Shown: in pieces, positions 1 through 6,696 of the stretch
Layout of the letters: every line of letters starts with the position of its first letter
Numbering within the stretch: the first letter of the stretch is position 1
NCBI GenBank assembly: GCA_009776695.1
Contig: WRNI01000010.1
Location: 1 to 21,843, forward strand
Source of the DNA: Methanomassiliicoccaceae archaeon
GTDB taxonomy: Archaea; Thermoplasmatota; Thermoplasmata; Methanomassiliicoccales; Methanomethylophilaceae
Direction: 5' to 3'
Length of the DNA: 21,843 nucleotides
The notes under the pieces: generated by a model
Seen by the model: the letters and a program-made list of their open reading frames with translations, nothing else
What the model was told of the DNA's origin: nothing
The model's database searches: none
Position numbers and translations under genes: made by a program

Positions 1-20
1 GGGGGAGAAATCATCGTTAT

Positions 21-728
21 CTATGATGCCGTGATATCAGCGAACGCTGACAGCGAATGCGGCTCGCCGCCTTCCTCTATCATCGCGTCTATGCTGAGCA
101 GCTGGTCCGCCATCGCATCGGCGAGCTTCTTCTTCTGTTCGATGATGAATCTGACCACGCTGTTATTGACCGTTCTGAACGCGTCTTCCATGGTCATATC
201 AGGCATGTTGGCAGCGATCCTGTCGTTGTCGATGACCACGGTCATCGGGCATATCGCCGATATTCTTGATATGCCCTCCTTCGCAGCTTTCATTCTCTGC
301 GCCTCGAACGAGAACGGCTTGACCGCTATTACGAAAGTTATCATATTGAGCGAGTGCGCCACAGCAGCGACCACAGGGGCCACGCCCGTTCCGGTACCGC
401 CGCCCATGCCAGCGATTATGAAGACCGTGTCATGACCGGCGAGAGCTTCCCTGATCTCGTCCGCATGCGCCTTGCCGCATCTCTCTCCGAGGAGTATGTC
501 ACCCTTGGCGCCTTCGCCTTTGGTGACGTCCCTGCACAGGCAGACCTTCCTGTCCGCGTTCGTTTGCCTGAGCGAATGTTTATCAGTATTGATGGCGACG
601 GTGTCCATGGACCCGTCTGCCCAGTGTACGTCGTTTATTATATTGCATCCGGCCCCGCCGATGCCAACGACCGCTATGCGCGGCCCGATCGCCGGCACAG
701 TCCCTGCAGTATGCATATCCGTTTCCAT
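21..728 (-). CDS. ftsZ: Short FtsZ-like GTPase lacking the C-terminal domain
   Basis: Tubulin/FtsZ GTPase domain. Numbered from the ATG at 728 (235 aa): GIGGAGCN near residue 22, the GTP-binding signature GGGTGTG at 109-115, a PFSFE segment near 138 and the conserved VIDNDR stretch near 165. FtsZ forms the division ring by GTP-dependent polymerisation at midcell. FtsZ is usually 350-400 aa; this one stops at TAG (21-23), just after helix H7. The T7 synergy loop, normally NxDxxD, reads LSAFAD at 226-231, so one catalytic acid is missing, and the whole C-terminal domain is absent. I chose the ATG at 728 because GAGAGGG ends 6-7 nt before it; ATGs at 734 and 791 are also in frame. It lies 79 nt downstream of the RHH gene on the same strand, probably one operon. 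It could be a true short paralogue, a truncated gene, or an effect of the nearby contig end. Confidence 0.85.
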   Translation of the reverse strand: METDMHTAGTVPAIGPRIAVVGIGGAGCNIINDVHWADGSMDTVAINTDKHSLRQTNADRKVCLCRDVTKGEGAKGDILLGERCGKAHADEIREALAGHDTVFIIAGMGGGTGTGVAPVVAAVAHSLNMITFVIAVKPFSFEAQRMKAAKEGISRISAICPMTVVIDNDRIAANMPDMTMEDAFRTVNNSVVRFIIEQKKKLADAMADQLLSIDAMIEEGGEPHSLSAFADITAS

Positions 729-757
729 TTCCATCCCTCTCTTTTTTTCACGGAAGG

Positions 758-774
758 GCGGGGCCGAGCCCCGC
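758..774 (-). other. Hairpin between RHH gene and ftsZ
   Basis: Perfect 7-bp stem GCGGGGC/GCCCCGC around a 3-nt loop, inside the presumed rhh-ftsZ transcript. No U-run follows it on the minus strand, so it is not an obvious terminator. It separates two A-rich, SD-like ATG start regions for ftsZ. Confidence 0.55.
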
Positions 775-807
775 AGATCCGTACATCCCATCCCTTTTTT
801 TCTTCGA

Positions 808-1155
808 TCACGGTTTAATCTCTTGCGCCATCTTGTGGTTATCCTCGATCTCGTCCGCTTTCAGCGGCGGGACGATGATGTCCATGACGCACTTTCTTAT
901 GAACTCCTCCTCGCTGAAGCATTTCCCGTTCTGCTTCAGGAGGCGGAGCTGATTAAGATGCACCGGGTTAAGGCGGACGAAGATCCCGCCTTCCTCGTCT
1001 GACGAGGTATTTTGTGCATTCCCTTTGATGTACCTCCTCAAGGCTATCCTTATGAATTGCGATCTGGTCCCGAGATCGGGATGCTCCTCCAAGTAATCGT
1101 CCATTAGCTGGACGTCACTTGGTCCCATCCGGAGCGTTATCCTCTCGTCATCCAT
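808..1155 (-). CDS. Double ribbon-helix-helix transcriptional regulator (CdrS-like context)
   Basis: 115 aa from the ATG at 1155, with AGGTGA 6 nt upstream; an in-frame GTG at 1164 is the alternative. The first half (residues about 4-43, starting ERITLRM) has the beta strand plus two helices typical of a ribbon-helix-helix DNA-binding domain. A second similar unit occupies about 57-93 (GIFVRLNP onward), so one chain may carry both halves of an RHH dimer. RHH proteins bind operators by inserting the paired strands into the major groove. The gene precedes ftsZ on the same strand. In haloarchaea the RHH regulator CdrS is co-transcribed with ftsZ2 and controls division genes, which makes a division-regulator role reasonable here, by inference. 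The inverted repeat at 1236-1263 beside its TATA box is a candidate autoregulatory operator. Confidence 0.8.
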   Translation of the reverse strand: MDDERITLRMGPSDVQLMDDYLEEHPDLGTRSQFIRIALRRYIKGNAQNTSSDEEGGIFVRLNPVHLNQLRLLKQNGKCFSEEEFIRKCVMDIIVPPLKADEIEDNHKMAQEIKP

Positions 1156-1223
1156 AGTTGTCACCTTTTTCAGACGTTCTTAGAGCGCCCATCCTCGCTC
1201 TCAAAAGTACTATACATTATGTG

Positions 1224-1233
1224 GTATATAAAT
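1224..1233 (-). promoter_or_regulatory. TATA box for rhh-ftsZ
   Basis: Reads TTTATATA on the minus strand, about 70 nt before the RHH start, giving a predicted leader of roughly 40 nt that holds the SD site. Confidence 0.55.
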
Positions 1234-1235
1234 AT

Positions 1236-1263
1236 GTCGGACTTTGTGTGTGTTTTGTCCGAC
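1236..1263. promoter_or_regulatory. Inverted repeat, candidate operator of the RHH regulator
   Basis: GTCGGAC (1236-1242) and its exact reverse complement GTCCGAC (1257-1263) are separated by 14 T/G-rich nt. The repeat lies directly upstream of the minus-strand TATA box, where a bound RHH protein could block TFB or act as an activator. A second repeat, ATGACA/TGTCAT at 1281-1296, lies between the two divergent promoters. Confidence 0.45.
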
Positions 1264-1333
1264 CGTCGCAAAGAGAACGCATGACAAGCGTGTCATACGG
1301 TCCCTCTCTTATTATACGTATATAATGTTCAAT

Positions 1334-1343
1334 AAATATATAA
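1334..1343 (+). promoter_or_regulatory. TATA box for leuS
   Basis: AAATATATAA about 45 nt before the leuS ATG. Predicted transcription start near 1365, leaving a short leader that includes GGAAGGG. Confidence 0.5.
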
Positions 1344-1384
1344 TACAGACGCATATCCCGACAAATACCGGAAGGGCACGATAA

Positions 1385-4258
1385 ATGGCGTCCAGTTACA
1401 AAGAGATGGAAGAGAAGTGGCAGCGGAGGTGGTCCGAGGAAGGACTGGACCGCTCCGAGAGGAGCGACAAGAAGAAGTTCATGATCGTTTTCGCATATCC
1501 CGGGGTATCGGGGTACCTGCACGTCGGACATATGAGAGGATACACGTACTGCGATGTCATAGGGCGTTACAAACGAATGACCGGTCACAACGTAATGTTC
1601 CCGGTGGGGACGCATGCCACGGGCAACGGCGCCGTGACATTGGCGAACAGGATAGCCAGGAACGACAAGGATATGATAGACTATCTGAAACGCAACGGAT
1701 GCCCGGACGATAAGCTGGAAGAACTGATGGATCCGTTATCGCTGGTATGGTTCTTCAATGATGTTTATGTTAACGACTATTGGAAAAGGTTCGGTTTCCT
1801 GTCGGACTGGAGGAGATTCACATGTACGCTCTATCAGGATTACGCTAAGTTCATGCAGTGGCAGTTCATGAAGCTGAACGATGCGAAACTGCTTATTCAG
1901 AAGCCGTACTTCATGCCCGCGTGCACTGAATGCGGGCCCGTCGCGGTGGACGCCTCGGAAAGCGACATATCGAAAGGCGGCAACGCGGAGACGCAGGAGT
2001 ACACGTTACTGAAGTTCAGATGCAACGACGTGTTCCTGGTGGCCGCGACGCTCAGACCCGAGACGGTATACGGTCAGGTGAACTTCTGGGTGAATCCTGA
2101 TGTAGAGTACGTAAAAATGAGGAAAGGCGATGAAACGTGGATCGTGTCGCCTGCGGCAGCCAAGAAATTGTCATACCAGAAGGACGGCTGCGAGATCATC
2201 GGCACGATAAACGGTAAAGATATGGTGGGATGGATGTGCGAAGCGCCGATGATCCGCCGTCCCGTTCCGGTGTTCCCGGCAAAATTCTGCGATCCGAACG
2301 TCGGAACGGGACTTGTCACTTCCGTTCCCTCGGACGCGCCGGATGATTGGATATCATTGGAAGAGGTGAAGAACGATCCTAAAATGATATCCGAATACGG
2401 ATTGACAAAAGAACAGATAGACTCGGCGGTACCGATATCAATAATCTCAATGGACGGCTACGGGGACTTTCCCGCCAAGGACATCATAGATTCGATGGGC
2501 ATCAAAAGATCGGGAGATCCGAAGTTACTGGACGCCAAAAAACAAGTTTACAAGGACGGATATCATACGGGAAAGATGAAGGCCGTCTGCGGAAAGTTCG
2601 CCGGCCTTCGCGTTGAAGATGCCAAAGACAGGATGAAAGAGGAAATGATCGCATCCGGTGAAGCGGAATCGTTCCACGACCTGAGCGAGGAGGTCATATG
2701 CAGATGCGGCAGCCCCGTAATGATAAAACGCGTTGACGACCAGTGGTTCATCAACTACGCGGACGAAGAATTAACAAAAAGAACGAGCGGCCACTGCAGG
2801 ACGATGGATATCATACCCGCGGAATATCAGAACAATGTTCACACCGTTCTCAACTGGTTCCGCGAGAGAGCGTGCGTAAGACAGGGCAACTGGCTGGGAA
2901 CGAAGTTCCCTTACGATGAGAGATGGACCATAGAAGCGATATCGGATTCGACGCTGTACCCGATATATTACATAATATCGATGTACGCCAACCGCAAAGA
3001 GATATTACCGGAGCAGATGACGGAACCGTTCTTCGATCACGTGGTACTGGGAAAAGATGACGCAGAGAATGTATCCAAAATAACGGGAATATCAAAGGAG
3101 CTTCTGGAAAAGATAAGGAAGGACGTTGATTATTGGTATCCGCTCGATCTGAACGTCGGCGGCAAGGACCATATGACCGTTCACTTCCCTACGTTCCTTT
3201 TCAACCACGCTGCGATCCTTCCTTCCGAAAAATTACCGCGCGGGATAATGGTCAACTGGTACATAACCGGGAAGAAGAGCAAAATATCAAAGTCGAAGGG
3301 CGGCGCCCAGCCGATACCCGGCGCCGCCGAGAGATTCGGCGTCGATTCGTTAAGATTGTATTATGCGCACGTTGCGTCGCCGTACGCGGACGTTGAATGG
3401 GATGAGGATATCGTGATGTCATACCGTCAGCGCCTGGACCGCATAATAACCATGACCGAGGAACTGAATTCATTCACTGAAGGTGAAACCGAAACGGAAG
3501 TGGACACTTGGCTGTTATCGCGTTTTGGGACACATATCGCGGCGATACACGAGGGCATGAAAAAACTGGACATAAGGGCAATGGCATCTGAAACGTACTT
3601 CGAGATGTTCAACGACATGAAATGGTATGTGCGCAGAGGCGGTTGTAATTCCGCGGTGATAAGAAATGCGCTGAAGATGTGGATATCAGCGATGTCGCCG
3701 ATAACGCCGCATGTTTCGGAAGAACTGTGGAGCATCTGTAATTTTGAAGGTCTCGTCTCGGAATACCAATATCCCGACATACCGGAAGGCAACGCGGGCG
3801 CAGAGTTCGGCGAGACGCTGATACGTGATGTGATCGCAGATATGGCGCAGATCATCAAGGTGACGGAGATCAAAGCGGAGCGCGCATTCATATACACGTC
3901 GCCGGAATGGAAGAAAAAAGTGATGAGAACGGCGCTGGACCTCTCGTCATCCGGCAAACTCGATATTCCGACTCTCACGAAGATGTGCATGGCCGACGAA
4001 TCGTTAAGGAAGCACGGGAAAACGGTGCCGGAACTTGCCAAGAAGTTCGCCACGGAGATGTCAAGAACGTCCAATGACTGGAGGTACGCGCTTCTGCAGC
4101 TTGACGAGACCGAACATCTGTCCTCGGCGGCCCGTTTCATATCATCGGAAACGGGAGTGAATGTCACCGTCATCTCCGCGGACGACGAGGGTCTGTACGA
4201 TCCTAAAGGAAGATCAAAGGCCGCGCTGCCGGGAAGGCCTGCGATATATCTTGAGTGA
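1385..4258 (+). CDS. leuS: Leucyl-tRNA synthetase, archaeal type
   Basis: Class Ia aminoacyl-tRNA synthetase of 957 aa that charges tRNA-Leu in the cytoplasm. The HIGH signature appears as HVGH at residues 46-49, and the KMSKS loop as KISKS at about 633-637, followed by KGG. Between them is the large CP1 insertion (roughly 180-430), which in this family edits mischarged tRNA and here contains the segment starting LRPETVYG. Cysteine pairs CTEC and CRCG within the insertion could bind zinc. After the KISKS loop come the anticodon-binding helical domain and a C-terminal domain, as in archaeal and eukaryotic LeuRS. Length is normal for that group. The ATG at 1385 is preceded by GGAAGGG about 9 nt upstream and a TATA box at 1334. 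It is transcribed alone, divergently from the rhh-ftsZ pair. Confidence 0.97.
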   Translation: MASSYKEMEEKWQRRWSEEGLDRSERSDKKKFMIVFAYPGVSGYLHVGHMRGYTYCDVIGRYKRMTGHNVMFPVGTHATGNGAVTLANRIARNDKDMIDYLKRNGCPDDKLEELMDPLSLVWFFNDVYVNDYWKRFGFLSDWRRFTCTLYQDYAKFMQWQFMKLNDAKLLIQKPYFMPACTECGPVAVDASESDISKGGNAETQEYTLLKFRCNDVFLVAATLRPETVYGQVNFWVNPDVEYVKMRKGDETWIVSPAAAKKLSYQKDGCEIIGTINGKDMVGWMCEAPMIRRPVPVFPAKFCDPNVGTGLVTSVPSDAPDDWISLEEVKNDPKMISEYGLTKEQIDSAVPISIISMDGYGDFPAKDIIDSMGIKRSGDPKLLDAKKQVYKDGYHTGKMKAVCGKFAGLRVEDAKDRMKEEMIASGEAESFHDLSEEVICRCGSPVMIKRVDDQWFINYADEELTKRTSGHCRTMDIIPAEYQNNVHTVLNWFRERACVRQGNWLGTKFPYDERWTIEAISDSTLYPIYYIISMYANRKEILPEQMTEPFFDHVVLGKDDAENVSKITGISKELLEKIRKDVDYWYPLDLNVGGKDHMTVHFPTFLFNHAAILPSEKLPRGIMVNWYITGKKSKISKSKGGAQPIPGAAERFGVDSLRLYYAHVASPYADVEWDEDIVMSYRQRLDRIITMTEELNSFTEGETETEVDTWLLSRFGTHIAAIHEGMKKLDIRAMASETYFEMFNDMKWYVRRGGCNSAVIRNALKMWISAMSPITPHVSEELWSICNFEGLVSEYQYPDIPEGNAGAEFGETLIRDVIADMAQIIKVTEIKAERAFIYTSPEWKKKVMRTALDLSSSGKLDIPTLTKMCMADESLRKHGKTVPELAKKFATEMSRTSNDWRYALLQLDETEHLSSAARFISSETGVNVTVISADDEGLYDPKGRSKAALPGRPAIYLE

Positions 4259-4321
4259 GCGTTCAGTGCAGAGAACAAAGGGCAGTTTATTTTAAATATT
4301 CGCAAATGCTCTTACTCTCAG

Positions 4322-4575
4322 GTGTGGTAAAACGACCGAAGGGCCGGACCCGTAACGTGGGTCATCCGTTGTTGTTTACGGATCGTCAAGATCGATAACG
4401 ATCATGATGTCCCGAAGGACAATGACAATCCGTATCCGGCGCGTACCGGTTCGGTTGTGTATATACATCACCCCCTCCGGGTACGGTTCCGGATACTGCC
4501 GATAGCTAGGAGGCCACGGCGTATCCGGAGCTTCCCGATTCCCGGCATTCTCCGCATTATGATTCCTATATTTAG
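4322..4575 (+). ncRNA. Candidate structured RNA of unknown class
   Basis: This 370-nt gap lies between two converging gene ends, where only terminators are expected, yet it is full of inverted repeats. Examples are GATCGT/ACGATC (4381-4403), GTCC-CGAA-GGAC (4409-4420), GACCC/GGGTC (4327-4363 region), and a long imperfect stem pairing 4432-4448 with 4477-4496. GTATCCGG at 4432 and again at 4521 can each pair with CCGGATAC at 4489-4496, so two stems compete. A TATA-like TTTTAAATA near 4291-4299 would start a plus-strand RNA near 4322, and T-rich sequence at 4570-4583 could end it. A minus-strand RNA using the TATA-like sequence near 4562-4573 cannot be excluded. I found no RNase P, tRNA or SRP motifs. 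Strand and ends are inferred. Confidence 0.4.
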
Positions 4576-4628
4576 TTTCTTTTAGCCTGTTAATATATTT
4601 TCAATACAATATATCCAGATGCTCGGTG

Positions 4629-5171
4629 TTAATGCCATTTCCGATACAGTGAATGCTCGATCTTCAATTGATCCAGACAGCGCCCTGCGATGAATGCGAC
4701 GATATCATCAATTGTTTTCGGCTGTGAATAGAATCCCGGGTTCGCGTCCAATATCGTGACACCGCACCTTGCCAGTTTTAATTCATTCTCAAGCATTATG
4801 GCGCTCTTCGGCGTTTCGCGTGTCACAAGTATCAATTTCCTCGATTCTTTCAGGGCGACGGCGGCCGCCCTTGTGATAAGCGTATCGGCAAGACCCGACG
4901 CGATCTTGGCAAGCGTAGAGGAACTGCAGGGAGCGACGATCATCGCGTCGAAATCATAACTTCCGGATGATATCGGCGCAAAAAGATCATGATCGTCAAA
5001 AACGGCATCGGCCGTCCTCTCAATGTCCTTTACCGAAAGGTCCGTCTCTCCCGGAATGATCTTTTTTGCCATATCGGATATAACAAGCATCCTTTCGCCG
5101 GGAAGCTCTTTCAGTATCTTCACGCCGTACGCAATTCCCGATGCGCCTGTTATCGCAACTACATATCTCAC
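4629..5171 (-). CDS. ubiX: Flavin prenyltransferase UbiX
   Basis: 180 aa from the GTG at 5171. The Rossmann-like fold opens with YVVAITGASG (GASG at 9-12), and the family block APCSSSTLAKIASG, followed by DTLITRAAAVALKE and LVTRETP, is clear. UbiX/Pad1 enzymes join dimethylallyl phosphate to FMN to make the prenylated flavin used by UbiD-type decarboxylases. No ubiD gene is adjacent here. The reading frame extends upstream to 5294, but the extra 41 residues are Cys/Arg-rich and unlike the family. GTG 5171 gives the normal length and sits 25 nt from a TATA-like GGTTAATTATCC, so the mRNA is probably leaderless. Confidence 0.92.
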   Translation of the reverse strand: MRYVVAITGASGIAYGVKILKELPGERMLVISDMAKKIIPGETDLSVKDIERTADAVFDDHDLFAPISSGSYDFDAMIVAPCSSSTLAKIASGLADTLITRAAAVALKESRKLILVTRETPKSAIMLENELKLARCGVTILDANPGFYSQPKTIDDIVAFIAGRCLDQLKIEHSLYRKWH

Positions 5172-5189
5172 ACGACTCTCAACGCGAAA

Positions 5190-5202
5190 AGGATAATTAA
5201 CC
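5190..5202 (-). promoter_or_regulatory. TATA-like box for ubiX
   Basis: GGTTAATTATCC on the minus strand is centred about 25 nt upstream of the GTG start, which fits a leaderless transcript. Confidence 0.4.
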
Positions 5203-5303
5203 TTCTGGTCGGTCCGTGCACACATACGGCATCGGCACAAAAGGTTCGATCTTACAGAAGGTTTGATATATTTCATCGCTATCAGAGCATTCACGGAACT
5301 ATG

Positions 5304-5343
5304 TTCGCATTCGTGCGAATACCGTGGTGCGCGTTGCGCGCAC
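5304..5343. other. Two adjacent perfect hairpins upstream of the S19e operon
   Basis: TTCGCA-TTCG-TGCGAA (5304-5319) has a UUCG loop on the plus strand. GTGCGCG-TTG-CGCGCAC (5327-5343) is a 7-bp stem. Both lie in the divergent ubiX/rps19e intergenic region (5172-5474), upstream of the predicted rps19e promoter and outside both mRNAs as I place them. Function is unknown; protein-binding sites or a small RNA are possible. Confidence 0.4.
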
Positions 5344-5404
5344 AGGCCGCGCGGGACCTTCGGTAACGCCGGAATTGTTTTATTAACTATTTATGTGAGC
5401 AATG

Positions 5405-5413
5405 CTTATATAC
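5405..5413 (+). promoter_or_regulatory. TATA box for the rps19e operon
   Basis: CTTATATAC, with a predicted start near 5434. The leader of about 40 nt contains the hairpin CGCAC-GTAT-GTGCG (5443-5456) just before the SD sequence AGAGGT. A ribosomal-protein leader hairpin next to the SD could serve feedback control, by inference. Confidence 0.5.
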
Positions 5414-5474
5414 AAATTACAGAATGTCAGCCTCCGTCGCTTCGCACGTATGTGCGTTGAAAAGAGGTAATCAA

Positions 5475-5903
5475 ATGGTAACAGTCTATGATGTTCCTGC
5501 CGAGAGACTCATACTCAGGACGGCCGAGAAGTTAAAACAGAACTCCTCTATCGTTCCTCCCGAATGGGCGGAGTATGCGAAGACCGGCAGGCACACGGAG
5601 AAGGCCCCCGGCCAGGAGGACTGGTGGTTCACGAGGGCCGCATCGATATTGAGAAAGATCTACGTGAAAGGTCCGATGGGCTCTTCAAGGTTGGCCGCCG
5701 AGTACGGCGGGTATGCGGACATGGGCGCAAAACCGAACAGAGCAGTGAAAGGAAGCCGCAACATCGCCAGAAAGTGCATGATGCAGCTTGAGAACGCAGG
5801 GTTCCTGATAAGCAAAGGCAAGGAAGGACGTTCGATAAGCCCGAGCGGCATGTCGCTTTTGGACAATACCGCCAAAGAGGTATTTGACGAGATGAACGCC
5901 TGA
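5475..5903 (+). CDS. rps19e: 30S ribosomal protein S19e
   Basis: 142 aa small-subunit protein found in archaea and eukaryotes. It starts MVTVYDVPAERLI and carries the family features PPEWAEYAKTG, EDWWFTRAASILRKIY and GSRNIARKCMMQLE, covering the full winged-helix-like fold. The ATG at 5475 is chosen because AGAGGT precedes it by 7 nt and homologues begin there; the frame is open further upstream without support. It is the first gene of a tightly packed plus-strand operon with pdcd5, rpl39e, rpl31e and eif6. In eukaryotes S19e is needed for 40S maturation. Confidence 0.96.
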   Translation: MVTVYDVPAERLILRTAEKLKQNSSIVPPEWAEYAKTGRHTEKAPGQEDWWFTRAASILRKIYVKGPMGSSRLAAEYGGYADMGAKPNRAVKGSRNIARKCMMQLENAGFLISKGKEGRSISPSGMSLLDNTAKEVFDEMNA

Positions 5904-5917
5904 AGGAGGCCTTAAGC

Positions 5918-6247
5918 ATGGACGATTCTGAATTGGAAGCTCTTAGACAAAGAAGGCTCGCGGAGATGCAGCAGGGCGGTCAGCAGCAGGCTGAGGCCAA
6001 AGAGCGTGCAAAACAGATGGAGATCCAGAAGCAGGCGATGCTCAGACAGATACTGACGCCGGAGGCAAGGGACAGGCTATCTAACGTAAGGGTAGCCAAC
6101 CCGGAGATGGCCAATATGGTCGAAGTTCAGCTGATACAGCTGGCACAGTCTGGCAGGCTTGCGGGAATGATCACCGATACCATGCTGAGGGACATCCTTA
6201 TGAGGGTCGCCCCGCAGCGCAGGGAGATCACCATTGAGAGGAGATGA
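5918..6247 (+). CDS. PDCD5-family DNA-binding protein
   Basis: 109 aa, the archaeal homologue of eukaryotic PDCD5/TFAR19. The acidic-basic N-terminal helix (DDSELEALRQRRLAEM) is followed by a Gln-rich linker and a compact three-helix core with ILTPEARDRLSNVRVANPEMA, which is diagnostic. Archaeal members bind DNA non-specifically in vitro, and some structural work hints at chaperone contacts; the cellular role is unsettled. AAGGAGG lies 8 nt before the ATG, and the gene begins 14 nt after rps19e. The order rps19e-pdcd5-rpl39e-rpl31e-eif6 is widely conserved in Euryarchaeota, so co-transcription with translation genes is expected. Confidence 0.93.
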   Translation: MDDSELEALRQRRLAEMQQGGQQQAEAKERAKQMEIQKQAMLRQILTPEARDRLSNVRVANPEMANMVEVQLIQLAQSGRLAGMITDTMLRDILMRVAPQRREITIERR

Positions 6248-6252
6248 TTCAA

Positions 6253-6408
6253 ATGACAACTAACAAAGCACCGGCAATGAAAGGCAGGCTTAACAAGGCC
6301 ACGAAACAGAACCGCAGAGTACCGGCTTGGGTAATGATGAGAACGAACAGGAACTTCCTGCGCCATCCGAAGAGGAGATCATGGCGCATGACAAGGCTTA
6401 AGGAGTGA
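6253..6408 (+). CDS. rpl39e: 50S ribosomal protein L39e
   Basis: 51 aa, very basic, starting MTTNKAPAMKGRL and ending WRMTRLKE. The core has the L39e pattern NRRVPAWVMMRTN followed by HPKRRSWRMTRL. In archaea and eukaryotes L39e threads unstructured through the 50S/60S subunit near the nascent-chain exit tunnel. GAGGAGA precedes the ATG by about 9 nt and overlaps the end of pdcd5. The stop TGA at 6406-6408 lies inside the SD region of rpl31e, implying translational coupling. Confidence 0.95.
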   Translation: MTTNKAPAMKGRLNKATKQNRRVPAWVMMRTNRNFLRHPKRRSWRMTRLKE

Positions 6409-6413
6409 TTCGA

Positions 6414-6692
6414 ATGGATGAGACAGAGAGGATCATTAACATTCCGCTGAGGGCAACGAAGATGGCACCCCGCACAAAAAGGGCCAAGAGAGCTATCAAA
6501 GAGATCAGGGAGAACATCATGAGGCACATGAAGGTCCCCGAGGACAAAGTATGGATAGACAAGGCGCTGAACGAAAAGATATGGGAGCGCGGAATTCAGA
6601 ATCCGCCGTCAAGGATATCCGTCAAGGCGGTCAAGTTCGATGACGGTCTTGTTGAAGTATCTTTACCGGAAAGCTCTCCCGCGAAAGAGTGA
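6414..6692 (+). CDS. rpl31e: 50S ribosomal protein L31e
   Basis: 92 aa. It begins MDETERIINIPLRATKMAPRTKRAKRA, typical of L31e, and continues with DKVWIDKALNEKIWERGIQNPPSRISVK, the conserved centre of the family. L31e sits near the exit tunnel of the large subunit. The ATG at 6414 has AAGGAG positioned 8 nt upstream; an in-frame GTG at 6405 would place the SD inside the gene and is unlikely. The gene is 5 nt beyond rpl39e and 4 nt before eif6. Confidence 0.96.
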   Translation: MDETERIINIPLRATKMAPRTKRAKRAIKEIRENIMRHMKVPEDKVWIDKALNEKIWERGIQNPPSRISVKAVKFDDGLVEVSLPESSPAKE

Positions 6693-6696
6693 AAAA

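Noticed and set aside
3427..4305. Long open frame antisense to the end of leuS
   Set aside because: Ser/Ile-rich translation with no family motif; it mirrors leuS codon use and has no promoter or SD of its own.
4322..4575. RNase P RNA identity for the structured region
   Set aside because: I could not find the conserved core sequences of RNase P on either strand, so the class is left open.
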